A DNA stretch of 64,000 nucleotides from Sitta carolinensis. Taxonomy: Eukaryota > Chordata > Aves > Passeriformes > Sittidae. The DNA lies in the NCBI GenBank assembly GCA_032173965.1, contig CM063292.1, forward strand, positions 2,246,001 through 2,310,000. The letters are read 5' to 3'. Position numbers and translations under genes: made by a program. A model generated the notes under the pieces. That model ran no database searches and was not told the DNA's origin. It saw nothing but the letters and a program-made list of their open reading frames with translations. Of this stretch, positions 22,691 through 34,800 are shown in pieces (position 1 is the stretch's first letter; each line of letters begins with the position of its first letter).

Positions 22691-24720
22691 CACGGGGGAT
22701 GCTTTTGGTGGGGCGGTGACGGCAACCTCGCCGCAGGCAAAGCGCTGTGCCGCAGGAAAAGTGTCGGCCCGGCTCTCTCGGAGCCCTGTCCGGTGGCTCC
22801 GGGAGTTTTTTCCCGGTCCTTTCCCGGCGCTGTGCGCGCAGCCGTGCGTGGGCTCCGCAGGGAGGGAGGGAAGGAGGGAGGGAGGGACGGAGGCAGCGCA
22901 GCGTCGCCTCCATCGCCCGTTCCCCGGCGTGCTGGCCCCGCCGGCCACCCCCGGGCCGGATGCTGCTGAGCCGGTGGCGAGCCGAGGTGCTGCAGGTAAA
23001 AGCCGAGGGAGGATGGCGATGGCGCGGTGACCCCGCATGGGGACAGGCCTGGGCTTGGCTGGGGGTGAACGCGTCCTCTGCCCCCATCTCCCGCCGGCAG
23101 GTGACACGCCGGGGTTTTTCCAGCTGTCTTGGAGCTCAGCATACCCGGGAAGATGCGTCCATCCCTCGTCGGGGTGCGTCCATCCCTCCCCGGGGTGCAT
23201 CCATCCCTCCCGGGCTCCCCAGGCTCCATCAGATCCACGCCGCCTGCATCCCGAGCCCCTCCGCAGCGGCTGGGAGCAGAATTCCCCCGTGGGACTGGGG
23301 GGGAGGTGAGGATGGTCGGGGCAGGGACCCCTCCCCCGCGTGTGCTTTTTTTGGGGGGCTCATTGCCAAAATACAGCCCGGCATGGCTACCCGCGAGGGA
23401 TTTTCGCCGGGTGAAAATGAGAATTGCAGAATAAACCGCCCCGTTCCGGGGCTCCCTGGGGATGTGGCCGTGGGGAGGGCGGTGTGCGGGAGCTGTGCCG
23501 CCGGGAAGTGTGAAAGGAGAAACCGCTGCTCGCCACAAAAGCCCGGCTTACGCAGCTCAGGTCGGTTCAAGAGACATTTAATTCTCTTTCGCGAGCGCGG
23601 GCGAATGGGGAGCTGCCATCTGGTGTCTGATGGCAGCGCGGGGAAAGGAAAAGGCTCTCTGGGAAGCAGGGCAAGCTGGGAGCTCGCCGGGTTTTCAGAT
23701 GCCCTGGAAATGGCTCCGCTTGCAGGGCTGAGTGATGGTTGTGTCATTGCCCCGTGTGAGCTAAAGCCGGGCTTGGGAAGGGGAAGGATCCGCCTGGAAG
23801 GGATCAGCGCCCCAGCGCTGGGGCTGGGAGAGGAGAGGATGCTGGGGAAAAGATCCTCCAGACCTGCACCCATCCCATGCCAAAAACCCTCCCTCAGCAG
23901 GGATCGGGATCCCGGTGCCGGCTCGGGACGGGCTGGGCGCGGCCTCTGGTGTGCGCGGTCTGTGCCCCACCTGTGCCGGCCCAGCTGAGCCCCGCTCTCA
24001 GGTACTCCCCCTGGCATCCAGGGAATTATTTCCCGAAGCCGCCGAGCTGTGGGCAGTGCTGCAGCTGGAGCCTCCCTGCTAAAGCCGGGAGCGCGTCCCG
24101 GGGCCGGGAGCAGAGCGGAGAGGGGACCCAGCGAGGAGGGGTTTGGGCTCTCCAGAGTCGCAGGATCTGTTTAAAGGAGGTTTGTGTATTTAAAGAAGGA
24201 GGTTCGTGTGTTTAAACTCGGCGGGGTGGGATAAACGCGGTACCTCTGGATTTAGGTGCGTTTGGGGCACCCCGGAGCGGTGACCCTGCTGCCGGGGGGA
24301 GGCACAGGAGGGAACAAGACTGACCAGTTCCCAGTTCCCGGCATGGAAACAGGCCGTTCCCTCCGGGCACAGGGAGTTTTCCTTGGCAGGCACTCAGCCG
24401 TGCCCAGGGTGCCCTGGCAGGGTTGGCTGGCCCCGAGCCACCGGCACGAACCCCGGGACAGCCCCGCGGGTGCCGTGTGGGGCGGTGGCGGCTGCGGGGT
24501 GGCCCCGGGAGCCGGTGACATTCCCGTGTCACCGCGGGGCCAGGGCTGCATGGGCCAGGGAGGGGGGAATCTCCACGGAGGCCCGCAGCGTGGAGGAGTG
24601 CCAGCGCTGGGCGGTGGCACCGCGCCATCCCGCAGCTGCCGGGACACCCTGGGCGGGTCCCCCTGCGCTGGGGCTGCCCCGCAGCAGGGCACCAGCACAC
24701 GGGCTGGGGGAATGCCCTTG
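22690..24720 (+). promoter_or_regulatory. KIAA0513: CpG island, candidate KIAA0513 promoter and first exon
   Basis: The densest CpG region in the window (e.g. 22690-23020 and 23560-24130), with GC-box-like runs and a GGGAGGGAGGGA tract at 22858-22890 and no good TATA box. It lies 5.6 kb upstream of the first KIAA0513 exon with a coding start and in the right orientation. A plausible donor (GTGCTGCAG|gtaaaag) ends at 22995, and a second candidate exon runs 23101-23306 (CCGCCGGCAG| ... GGGGAG|gtgagg). An ATG at 22961 reads MLLSRWRAEVLQ to the 22995 donor; spliced to 28351 it would end after 15 more codons, so it would be an upstream ORF. Assignment rests on position and CpG content only. Confidence 0.55.
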
Positions 24721-24784
24721 TTCCCTGGGACACATGTGGGATGTGTTGAAATCACCTTTTTTTTCCACAAAGCCTGCCCTGGTC

Positions 24785-25310
24785 AGCAGGGCTGGAGAAT
24801 CCCCCTTTGACGGGTATCCTGGTTTTGGTTAATATTCCACACGTCAGGGTGCAGAGGGGCTTGGACAATGGGGGGAGATTAGTATGTTTGGGGGATGGAG
24901 GATTCCACTATTATGGGAGCCTACCTTATTCAGTTAATATTTGGGATATCTGCATGTGCAGGTAGTTAGGATGTTTGGGGCTGCAGAACTCATTGATGGG
25001 AACCTCACCTTATTTTAATCAATATTTGGGATATCTGCATGTGCAGGTAGTTAGGATGTTTGGGGCTGCAGAACTCATTGATGGGAACTTCACCTTATTT
25101 TAATCAATATTTGGGATATCTGCACGTGTAGGGATTTTGGCTGATTTGGGCTGGAGAATCCCCCTTTTATGGGAACCCCACCTTATTTTAATTAATATTT
25201 GGGATATCTACTTGTGCAGGGACTTAGGCTGGTTTGGGCTGGCGAATCCCCCTTTAATAGGGCCCCACATTATTTTATTTAATATTTGGGATATCCGCAT
25301 GCCCTCTGCA
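24785..25310 (+). repeat. degenerate tandem array, downstream of the CpG island
   Basis: Six units of the same ~75-100 bp repeat as at 22130-22690 (GAATCCCCCTTTGACGGG at 24797; GAATCCCCCTTTTATGGG at 25156; GAATCCCCCTTTAATAGG at 25244). Two middle units (24955-25130) are nearly identical, a recent duplication; the shared core is TATTTGGGATATCTGCATG. Confidence 0.9.
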
Positions 25311-28300
25311 GGGCACCAACACGTGGGCTGCTAGAAGGCAGCAACGCCCTGACCCCTTTTCCCCTGGCACAGCTGGCAGAGGGCAGTGGGATGTGTTGAG
25401 ATCTCCTGTGCTGCAGCACAGGGCACAAACCCTGGCCAGGGCCAGGTGCTGCCCAGGTGAGCATCCCTCGCCCCCACACAGCAGAGGGATGCAGGCAGCC
25501 CTTGGCACACACAGTCCTTGGCAGGGAAGCAGTGCCAGAGCTCTCTGCAGAGCTCCTGGCTGTGTCCAAAGCAGCAGAATTGTCCCCTCTGAGCTGCCAA
25601 GATGAGCCCTGCAAGAACATCAGTTGTGGCTTTTCCCCTTTCCCAGAGCTGAAGGTTCCCAGGGCTCCTGCTCTCCGTGTCTGGGTGCCAGACTGTGGGG
25701 ATGAGGCCAGGAGGAGGCAGCCAGAGGTTTCTTTGCTTTAATTACGGTTTTTAGTCATCCCTGACAGCTCCAGGCTGCAGTGAGCGTGGGCTGAGCGCTG
25801 TCACCGTGTGGGATGTCACCCACATGAGCTGATAACAGGGATTATCTGTTTGTCATCCAGCTCTGGGGACAGGCTGGGAGCAGCGCTTTGGGACGCTGTG
25901 GTTGGAGAGAGAGGAGAGCTGGGACACCAAATCCTGCTCCCCACTGGGATTTCCTTAGAGGCAAACTGGGACTGGATCCCACTTCCCAGGTGGGAATGGC
26001 TGCAAACCTGACCTCAGCACCTGGAAAAAGCCCCAAGGGAAAACTCCATGCAGGGCTTAGGAATGCTGGGAGACCCAGCCAGGAATGCTGGATTCAAGGG
26101 CAGGTCGTGGATAAAAGCTGCTTGCACACGTATGCAGCTGTAGGTGAATCATTCACTTCTACCCCAGTGGGGTTTTTAGTCAAAACAGGCATTTTCCACA
26201 GTTTCAGGGCACCTGTAGCATTCCCATGTGTGGCTTCAGCACATTCATGGGTGATATTCCTGGGCTGGTGTCTCCTCCTTGCTGGTTGAGCTCCGTGGTT
26301 AAAGTCAGCCCAGGAGCAGCTGAGTTTCAGGATGATGCTGAAGCTCATGATGTTGTACCAAGGCTCCCCAAAAGTCCCTTTTTATTCCAGAACCCTCATT
26401 TACTCTCAAACTTGACCCATCCAGGAATGGGACCCCCCTGGGCAGTGGTGGGGTGTGCAGGTGGGAGTGGGCAGTGCCAGCTGTGGGACCTGAGGCTCTC
26501 ATTTGATATTTTGGCTGCTATTCCTTCCCTGGATTTGTTCTGCTGGAGCAATGAGGAGGTGGTAGAGTGGGGACAGGGCTGGTTTTGGAGCTGGTTTTTG
26601 TTTTGAAGCTCTTTTGGGCTCTGTGCTGAGAACCATCCCCTTTGGAGATGCTTGGGAAGTCTGGGCACATCCAGCAGCTGCCAGCACCTTGGAACAGCTT
26701 TGGTGGCCTTCGCTCAAGGGCAGGGCTTTTCCATGAGATGGTCAGTGGGGGATTAAATCTTTTCCATCCCTCTGTGAGCAGGATGCACTCTCTGGAGCTC
26801 CTGGGCTGAGCTCCAAGTGCTCTCTCCCAGAGGGTCACGGGGCACCCTGTGCTAGGGCCTCCCCACCCTCACCAATTCCTACCCAATATCCCACCTGACC
26901 CCGTCCTCTGGCAGTGGGAAGCCATTCCTTGTGTCTTGTCACTCCATGCTTTTATCCAGAGCTCCTCTCCAGCTCTCCTGGAGCCCCTTTAGGCTCTGGA
27001 AGGGGCTCTGAGTTCTCCCTGGAACCTTCTCTCCATCAGTGCCAAAAGGGGCTTTGCAGCTCCTGGGGGAGTGGGAAGGGCTGGGGGCAGAGGGATCGAG
27101 GGGTGGATGGATGGGGGGATGGATGGATGAGGAATGGATGAGGGATGGATAGCAGGCTGGCACAGCAGAGGTGGCTGCATGAGTTCTGCCACCCAAGGTG
27201 ACTTCTCTTTCTGTCCCTGCAGTCTCTGGGGCACAGGGGCTTTTCCCAGCCACTCAAGGAGTCGTGTCTCTCTCCCTGTCCAGATCCCCAAAGGGTCCCT
27301 GAAGGAGGAGGAGGATGCTGGAAGAGCAGCTCCTCCTGCAGCCCAGGGGTTGTTTTCCCACTGTGCTGTGCTTGGTGAAACATGTCAGATTTGGTTTCAG
27401 CTTGAGCTCCTGTTTGTCTGATGAGCTGGACATCAGTGCTTTGGGGGATTTGTGCTCTGGGGGTGGCAGCCTGTGTGCTGGGAGCAGTTCCCTGGAAGGC
27501 AGCGGGGCTGTGTCAGTGTTGCTGCCGTGCTGCCCTGGGTTTGTCACTGTTACCTGTCACCCCTGCTGCTGTCCCTGCTCCTGTCCCACCCTGTGCCTGG
27601 ATGCTGCAGCGTGGGGGGGGGGTTCAGACACCATAATTCGCCACCTCCTGGGGCAGAAACACCCTCACTGAGTCCATCAGTGACTCTCTGACTCAGGGGC
27701 AGCTTCAGGGTGGCCCTGTCTTTGCCTCTTGCTGCAGTGCTGTCCAGGATGGGCACGTGCTAGAGCACCCCAGTCCATCCCCATCCCTGTGGTCTCTGTA
27801 CCTCCTTTGCAGGACCTTTGCAGTGTGGGGTGCCAAACCCCCTTAACTGCAGCCCAGAGCTCTGCATCTTCATCCCATTCCCGTTTCTGTCGTGTCCAGC
27901 ATCCCCTTCCCATTCCCAGCTAAGTCGATGTCTGTTAAGCTCCGGGATGATCCCAAACGGGGTCAGACAGACCCGTGAGCACAGAGAGGGCAGGCACAGG
28001 AGGATGTCAGGGCTGCCCTGGAGATTCACCCATGTCCTGCCAGCTGCTGGGCTCCTGCCAGCCCAGTTTTGCCCGTCAGGCCATGAGACGTCACATCCCA
28101 AATGTGACATATGGAGCTGAGGCTCGGGTTGTCCCTTTTCTGGGCTAAAGGATGGAAAACCCTCTCAAAAGCATGTGAGCATTCCATGGGATTGCTGATT
28201 CACGTGGCTGGTGGAGAGGAGCCAGCTCTGCCTGCCCCTCCACTGCTGACAGACATCCTGGGGACATCGTGGGTGGTGGCCTCGCCCAAGGTCCACGGTG

Positions 28301-28350
28301 GTGGTTCCCCGGGGTCCTGCCCTCACTTTTACCCTCCTGGTGTCTTTCAG
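25311..28350 (+). other. KIAA0513: presumed first intron of KIAA0513 (3' part)
   Basis: No coding exon seen. Contains a CR1 fragment (26770-27040), a short GGATGGATG run (27100-27150) and otherwise unremarkable GC-rich sequence. It is intronic only if transcription starts in the 22.7-24.7 kb island. Confidence 0.45.
26770..27040 (-). mobile_element. CR1 LINE 3' UTR fragment
   Basis: GTCCTCTGGCAGTGGGAAGC, CATTCCTTGTGTCTTGTCAC, CTCCAGCTCTCCTGGAGCCC and GGGGCTCTGAGTTCTCCC in order; the same text as in the 12534 copy, here lacking the extreme 3' end. Confidence 0.75.
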
Positions 28351-28494
28351 ATGTCCTGTGGTGACCTGCACCCCTCCAGGAGGTCCTGCCCACCTTAGCC
28401 ACCATCCTGCCAGCCATGGCCTCATCGCCCCAGTGAGGGGCAAACGGACGAGGAGCGAGTGTCCCCAACCCCTGCCACGTCCCCCAGCAGAGCC
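28351..28494 (+). other. KIAA0513: KIAA0513 5' UTR part of first coding exon, with uORF
   Basis: The acceptor CTGGTGTCTTTCAG ends at 28350. The untranslated part begins directly with an ATG (28351) that opens a 15-codon frame stopping with TAG at 28396-28398, so an upstream ORF precedes the main start. The main ATG context is AGAGCCATGGAGG, close to the Kozak optimum except for the base at -3 (G, acceptable). Confidence 0.6.
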
Positions 28495-28823
28495 ATGGAG
28501 GCCCCTCTGGACGTGCCCGTGGGCAACCTCATCGACTTTGACACGGAAACACCCGCCTGTGACCCCTCAGAGCCCGCTGCTCCCGCTGACCACGGCTCCC
28601 CGGGGCAGGCGGGGGACGTGGCCGCCGAGGAGAGCGATGCCACCGAGTCTGCAGACAGCGAGAACGACATGGGCGACTCTCCCCAGCACTGGGGTGGCCC
28701 CCGGCGCTCCTCCTCCAACGAGTCCTTCTCCTCCAGCCAGAGCACGGAGTCGGCGCGGGACGAGGCGGCGGCCGAGCGCCGGGAGTTCATGCGGAATTAC
28801 GTGGAGAAGATCTTCACCGGGGG
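28495..28823 (+). CDS. KIAA0513: KIAA0513 coding exon 1
   Basis: Residues 1 to about 110, starting [18 protein letters not shown] and ending in KIFTGG. It holds the acidic, Ser-rich N-terminus and the start of the conserved region ([16 protein letters not shown]). Donor GGG|gtgagt, phase 2. Confidence 0.95.
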
Positions 28824-31800
28824 GTGAGTGAGCAGGGCTGGCTGCTTTCCCACCACGGGAACAGCTCCTCGTGTCCTTCTCCACGGTGTTGGTGCTGAGG
28901 GGGTGATGTTGCTGCTGTTGCAGATGACCACCACGCAGATTCTGTGGGCAGAAGGCTAAAAATGACTCTTTTTATTAGGGATGGTTCTCTCTTATTAATT
29001 TTACACAGTCCAATGTGATTGGTTGTAGTCTGGGTTTTTCAAGCCTGGAGTTTTTGAGTTTCTAAAGCTCCGTTTTCCTGATGTTTTGGGTTGCTGAAAT
29101 TATTTTCCTAGGAAAAAGAATAAAATGCCAGGATTGTTTTTGTAGCAATATTCACGGTTGGAATTCTTTCTGTGGGAGGGATTTTCTTTGCTGTCCCTCT
29201 GGTTTGACCAGTGTGGCTGAAGGGGTTGTCTTTCATTCACCAATCACAGTGATCTGTGGAAAAATGTATTAAAAGGGAGCAATCCCTCGAAAAAACAGAG
29301 TCAGATTAATTTCTCCAAGAGCTTTGGAGAAATTCCATGAGGAGTTCATGTCGTGTGTTATTCACCACAGCGACAATTGGGGATACAAAGGTAAACTTCT
29401 TCACTCACATTGGTCAAACCAAATCAAGAAGAAATCCCTCCTGTCAGAAGGAAAGAATAACACAGATATCATTACAAAAGCATTCCATCGTGTTTATCAC
29501 ATTTCCCTGGGAAAGAACATCAGAAAACCAAAACATCAGGCTTGAAACCGGACTACAAGGGCGCTTGGCTTTTGCCTTGCACCCTCTCCTGGCCACATCC
29601 CAGCTCATCTCCCACCCCCAGCTTCCCTCCCTTCTTCTCTCTCCCCATTCCCACACCAGGGAATCCGTCCCATCTCCTCTCCCCACTGATGCTCACAGAA
29701 ATTCCAGTGGCTCCCCCGTGCCCAGGGTCCCTGAGGCAGCCCCGGGCTGTGCCCCCAGCCCTGCCTCCCCCAGCTCCTGGCACTGTGGTCCCTGGAACTC
29801 CACGGCTCCGTGTCAGGCTGGATGGAGCAAATGGAGCGTGAGGAGCAGCAACAGGGTTTGTTTTTTGCTCTGGGGCTCCCTGCCTGTCTCTGGAGCTCAC
29901 TTTCTGCTCATGCTGTCCTCTGGCTTTTCCCTTTTCCCTGTGCCTTTGCTTTCCCTCCTGCCAGGGAGGAAGAAAAGAGCAGCGCAAGGCGAGGTGGATG
30001 CTCCTCTCCTCCCCTTCCTCTGCCTTCCTCCAGCACCAGGATGCTGGTGCCAAGAGGGATGTTGGGGTTTAATGATGTTTTTTTTAATTTTTTCCCTGTT
30101 TCAGAGAGGATTTGGACCAAGAGGAGAAGGCCAAGTTTGGGGAGCTCTGCAGCAGCGAGAACGGGAAGGGCAGGGAGTGGTTTGCGAGATATGTGAGCGC
30201 TCAGGTAAGGGCAGTGGTGGGATCCTGCTGGGCTTTGGAACAGCCTCAGGCCAGGGGACTTATTTATATCCCAAAGAAGTATTTTGGAAGGCAGGAATGG
30301 AAGGCAAGTGAGGAACCACAGCAGAGGGAGATACAGAAGCGAACAAATGCACTTTGAGCAGTTAAATGCAGCCTTGGTGCGACGTGGGAGAGAATTCACT
30401 CGTTTTATTTAAAATTAAATCCCACCAGCACTCAGACACATCCTATTCCCTAAAAAAAACCCCACACAGACAGGCACAACGCTGTCTCTGAGGGGGAGAG
30501 CCAGCCATGAGTGCTCTTTTCCCCCCTGCCCATGGAGGGTGGTCCTGGGGGCTGAGGCTGTTCCTGCTGCTGTTGGTGCCTTCTGGAGGCTGAGCTGGCC
30601 CAGAAACCAGGCAGAGCAAAAGGATAAAGCAGGGATTTATTAAAAGGCTTCACTGGGCACACCTGGGCAGCACAAGAGCCCAGCTGGGCCACAGCCAAGA
30701 TGAACCCAAAATGGGCACAAAATGGATCACACTTTGATAAGTTCTGGTCCATGAGCACATTGGAGTTAATTGTCCAATTACAGCTTCAGGTTATGAAGCT
30801 CCATCCTCCTCATTTTTTCCTTTCACTCCACCCCTGTTTTTATCCTTGGTCCCAAACTAGAGAAGGAATTGTTTTGTCTCCCTGCTCTGTGAAGAGAGCT
30901 CAGTAGCATTGAATACGAAACCTAAAACTACCCCCCAAACCAGCCCAGAAGGTGAAAAATCCCAAAGCTAGAGCCTAAGGCAGCCCCGTGCTGAGCCCTC
31001 TGTCCCTGCAGCGCTGCAACTCCAAGTGTGTCTCGGAGCAGACCTTCTACCGCCTGATGCAGTCCTTCGCCCTCGTGCTCTTTGAGTAAGTCCTGGGGGC
31101 ACTCTGGGCTTTTGGGGTGACCCCCCAAAGGCCCTGAGGGCAGAGCCGTGGTTGGGCCCCCACCAGGGTGTCCTCACTGAGTGCTCCCCGTGTCAGGTGT
31201 CACCAGATGGATGATTTCAGCCCTGCCAAGAACCTCATGACCATGTGTTTCACCTATTACTACATAGGTAAGGGAACCCTCACCCCTCTGAGGCTCTGCT
31301 GCTGCTGGGGGGCTGGTTTGAAATGTGTCCTCTGCTTGGGAAAGGTGTTGGAGGGGTGGCCCAGGTGGAAAAGAGCCCAGAATCTGTGCAAACCTGGCAG
31401 AACTCCTCGCTGCGGTGGCGGTGCTGCTTTGTTCTCGCTTCCAGCCAGGAATATTTGTATGGGACAGCCCCCAGATGATCCCAGCCCCTGGGGTGGGATG
31501 TGAACACCCCAGCCCAGAAACACCTTGGTTTGTTGTTTGGTGTCTGGTGGGCTGCTCCTCCATGGGGGCTGGATTTTCTATCCCTAATGGGAGTGGGGAG
31601 GATAAAAATAAAAACCTACAGGAAGTGAGATGGGATCTTGGTTTCCATCTCCTGGTGGAGCTGGATGCAGGTCCCCAGGAGCTGACAGCACTCAGAGCCG
31701 TGGGCCCACTGAGCCCCTGGCACATTTTCTCCAGGGAAACCTCATGCCCTGCCCCTGGAGGCCAAGGAGAAGCCCACGGGCAGCATCGACTCGTACCTGA

Positions 31801-34800
31801 AGTCAGCGAACACCTGGCTGGCTGAGAAGAAGGACATCGCAGAGAGGCTGCTGAAAAACACCTCTGCCAAGACTGAGAACGTCAAGGGCTTCTTTGGGGG
31901 CCTGGAGACCAAACTGAAGGGTCCTGGCACCAAAAAAAGCGAGTGGGTACCACTCCCTCGGGTGGGCAGCAGGGGCTGGGCAGGTGCCCACAGCCCCCGG
32001 GGCCACCATGGGGCTGCCATGGCCAGGAGAGGTGGTCTCTAGCCTTGTCCCACACTTCAGCCACTGTCACCTCATGCTCTAGGAGTCCTGTTTCCCTTGG
32101 CCATTTTCCTAATTGCTCCTAGTTTGTCTCAAAACTGCCATGGAGTTACGTGGTCCCAAGCTCGGGGTCTTCCTCATCATCTCTGCGCTGGGCCCGAGGG
32201 GAGGGATGTCGCTGTCTCTGTGTCACCTTTCTGCCCCTGGGGATGGTGCCATGGGATCAGGGGGTCTTTCAAATGAGGCTCCCTTTGCCAGGGGGACCAT
32301 GGGCTGTTGGGGGGGACAGGATTTTGGGGGCTGACGTTGATTTCTTGTGCCACAGCGAAGGTGAGGACAAACCAAAGGAGAAGCTGAAGAAGACGGGTGA
32401 GTGCAGCCAGTGCTGGTGAAACAGGCCTGCCCAAGGTGTCCCTGGGGAAGGAGAGGGGTTGGAAAAGCTGCAGTTCCTTGGGGCTGGGTTTGGGATTCCA
32501 ATCACAACTCTCCTCCTGTGAGCATCTTGTCCTCAGTGCCACAGGCTGCAGAGGTTTGGGCACCGCCTCCGGGTTTTGGAGGTGCCTCCCCCAGCACCTG
32601 TGTGTGCTCCCAAACCAGTGGTGCAGTCTCCAGGATCCCCCTGGAACATCCCTGCCTTCATCAGGGCTGATCCCTGCCCTCCAGGGCCACTCAGAGCTCC
32701 TCTTCCCATTGCTGTGGATGTGTAGAGGAGGTGTTTGGTTTGCAAACCATCCCAGCTGCTCAGCCCCCAAACTGGGAGAGGGCACAAAATCTGCCTGTGG
32801 TGGGGAAAGGTGAGAATCCCCCAGCTCTGGTGTGTGACCGTGTGTCCCCACAGTGTCCCTGCAGAGCCCAGAGGAGGAGGAGAAGAAAGGGGAGAAGATC
32901 TACCTGTACATGCACCTTAAGCAGCAGCCCATCTGGTAAAGGCCTGGGGAGAGCTGGCCCCTGCCTGGGGAGGGGGTTGATTTCTGGTCACCTGTCCCCA
33001 GAGGGTCACAAGTGCCCCTGACAGAGCTGGCCTTGGTTTGGAATGTCCCTTGTGCTAATGGGAGTGTGTTTGCAGCCACCAAAGGGCTGCTCCAGAAATC
33101 TGGAGAAACAAAAGGTTTGTTTGGCCCATCTTGGCCCTTGGGAGGATGGAGGGACAGGCTGGGTGATATTGTGGAATCCTGGAGTTTGGGTTGGAAGGGA
33201 TCTTAAAGCTCCTCCCATTCCACCCCTGCCCTGAGCAGGGACATCTCCCACTGCCCCAGGTTTCTCCAAGCCCATCCAACCTTGAGCACTTCCAGGGATG
33301 GGACAGCCACAGCTTCTCTGTGCATTCTGTGGTCCCTAATTCTAAAATCCCAATCTGGCCATTCCCAACTCCTCCCTCCCTGCCCGCAGGCACAACCTGC
33401 GGTTCTGGAACGCCGCCTTCTTCGACGCCGTGCACTGCGAGCGCAGGAAGAGGTCGCCCACCACCAGGTAGGACCCCCTGTCCCCTCCAGCCCCCCAGGG
33501 TGCTCCTCCTTGTCCAGCTCTGGGGAAACTCTGCCTTCCATCCCCGACTGGAATCCTGCTGGGAGCACTGGGCAGTGGGCTGGTGACATCTGCAGCCTGG
33601 GAGGGGTTTGGGAGCAGGAGGGTTTTTTCTTTGCTTGTGGTGCAGAGTTTTTTGGAGGAACCAAGCCCTAGAGATGTGCCCAGAAACCCCAGGCAGGGCT
33701 CAGGCTGCTGGCGCTGAGTTTGCCAGCAGGTCTGGGGGGGTGCAGGGGATGTCCCGGCTGTCCCTTGCAGCCAGCAACGACAGAAGCTGGGGATGGTGGC
33801 ACCGCCGGCCCCCAAAATTGCGATGAACCCGCCAGGGAAGGGGCTGCTCGTGTCGGGGGCTGCAGAAGTGGGTGAGGCTCCGCCAGGCTTGTGCCCATCT
33901 CTCGCTCCCCCTCGGAGCTGTTTGGGGGCTCCAGCCTCTCCCCCGGCCGTTCCCCGCTCCCGGCCGGCCCCTCCCGCTGTCGGGGGCTCTGAGCCCTCGG
34001 GGTGGAATCACCGAGCTCGGAGCATTCCAGCCGCTCCATTCCCGAGCTCTGGCAGCCCTTTGGAGCAGCCAGCCCCTCTGTGTCCTCCCCGAACCCCTAG
34101 CCAAGCCGCAGCAGCCCTGGCTCGCACCCTGGGATGCTCACAGATCAATCCCTGTTTTCCCCCTTTATCGCTTCCCTTTTTTTCTCCCAAGCAAGTACGG
34201 GAAGAGCCGGTGGAGGAGCAATGTAACCATAACTGCGTTTGCTTTGATTAAGCCCCAAATTAGCAGCAGCAAATGCCTCACAAGGACAGACGCCACCGGC
34301 AGCTGCTCCCCGCTCCGAGTGCCTTTCCCAATTAATCTGATGGCTGAGTCTGCCTCGGCTGCAGGAACAAGCCTGGCTAACAAAGGAGCCTTGGGAACTG
34401 CAGCCTGGGGTATCCTGGGCGGCTCGGGGGGGTTGGGAGGTGGTGGTGACCCCCTCCGAGTCCTCTGGAGGGGATGCAGGATCCTCACAGCGAGCTGGGA
34501 TGCTGCGTGCTGGGCTGAGCATTGAAACCCCCGCGGGGAGGACGCGGTTGGTGGGGCTGGGTTTGGAGTTCCAGGTCGGTCCTTGGCCACGGCAGATGTC
34601 CCCAAGGGCCGTGGGGATGGGGTTGAGGCCATCTCAGCGATGGGGTGACACCTCTGGGGTGGCCGGGCTTTGCCCTCCCGGGGCTGCAGCGGCACCTGGG
34701 GAGGTTTCTCCTCCTCTGCGTGGGGAGGGCAGGGGAGGGGGGGAAGGAATCAGAACTAAACTCCTCTTTTTCTCTCTCTTTCCTCTCTCTCTGCCTCTAA

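Noticed and set aside
22747..23988. 413-codon + frame across the CpG island
   Set aside because: CpG-rich DNA has few stops; no similarity to a protein, and better explained as promoter plus untranslated exon.
31943..31946. Alternative donor for KIAA0513 coding exon 5 (GAGTGG|gtacca)
   Set aside because: It puts the next exon in a frame with an immediate stop; 31942 preserves the frame.
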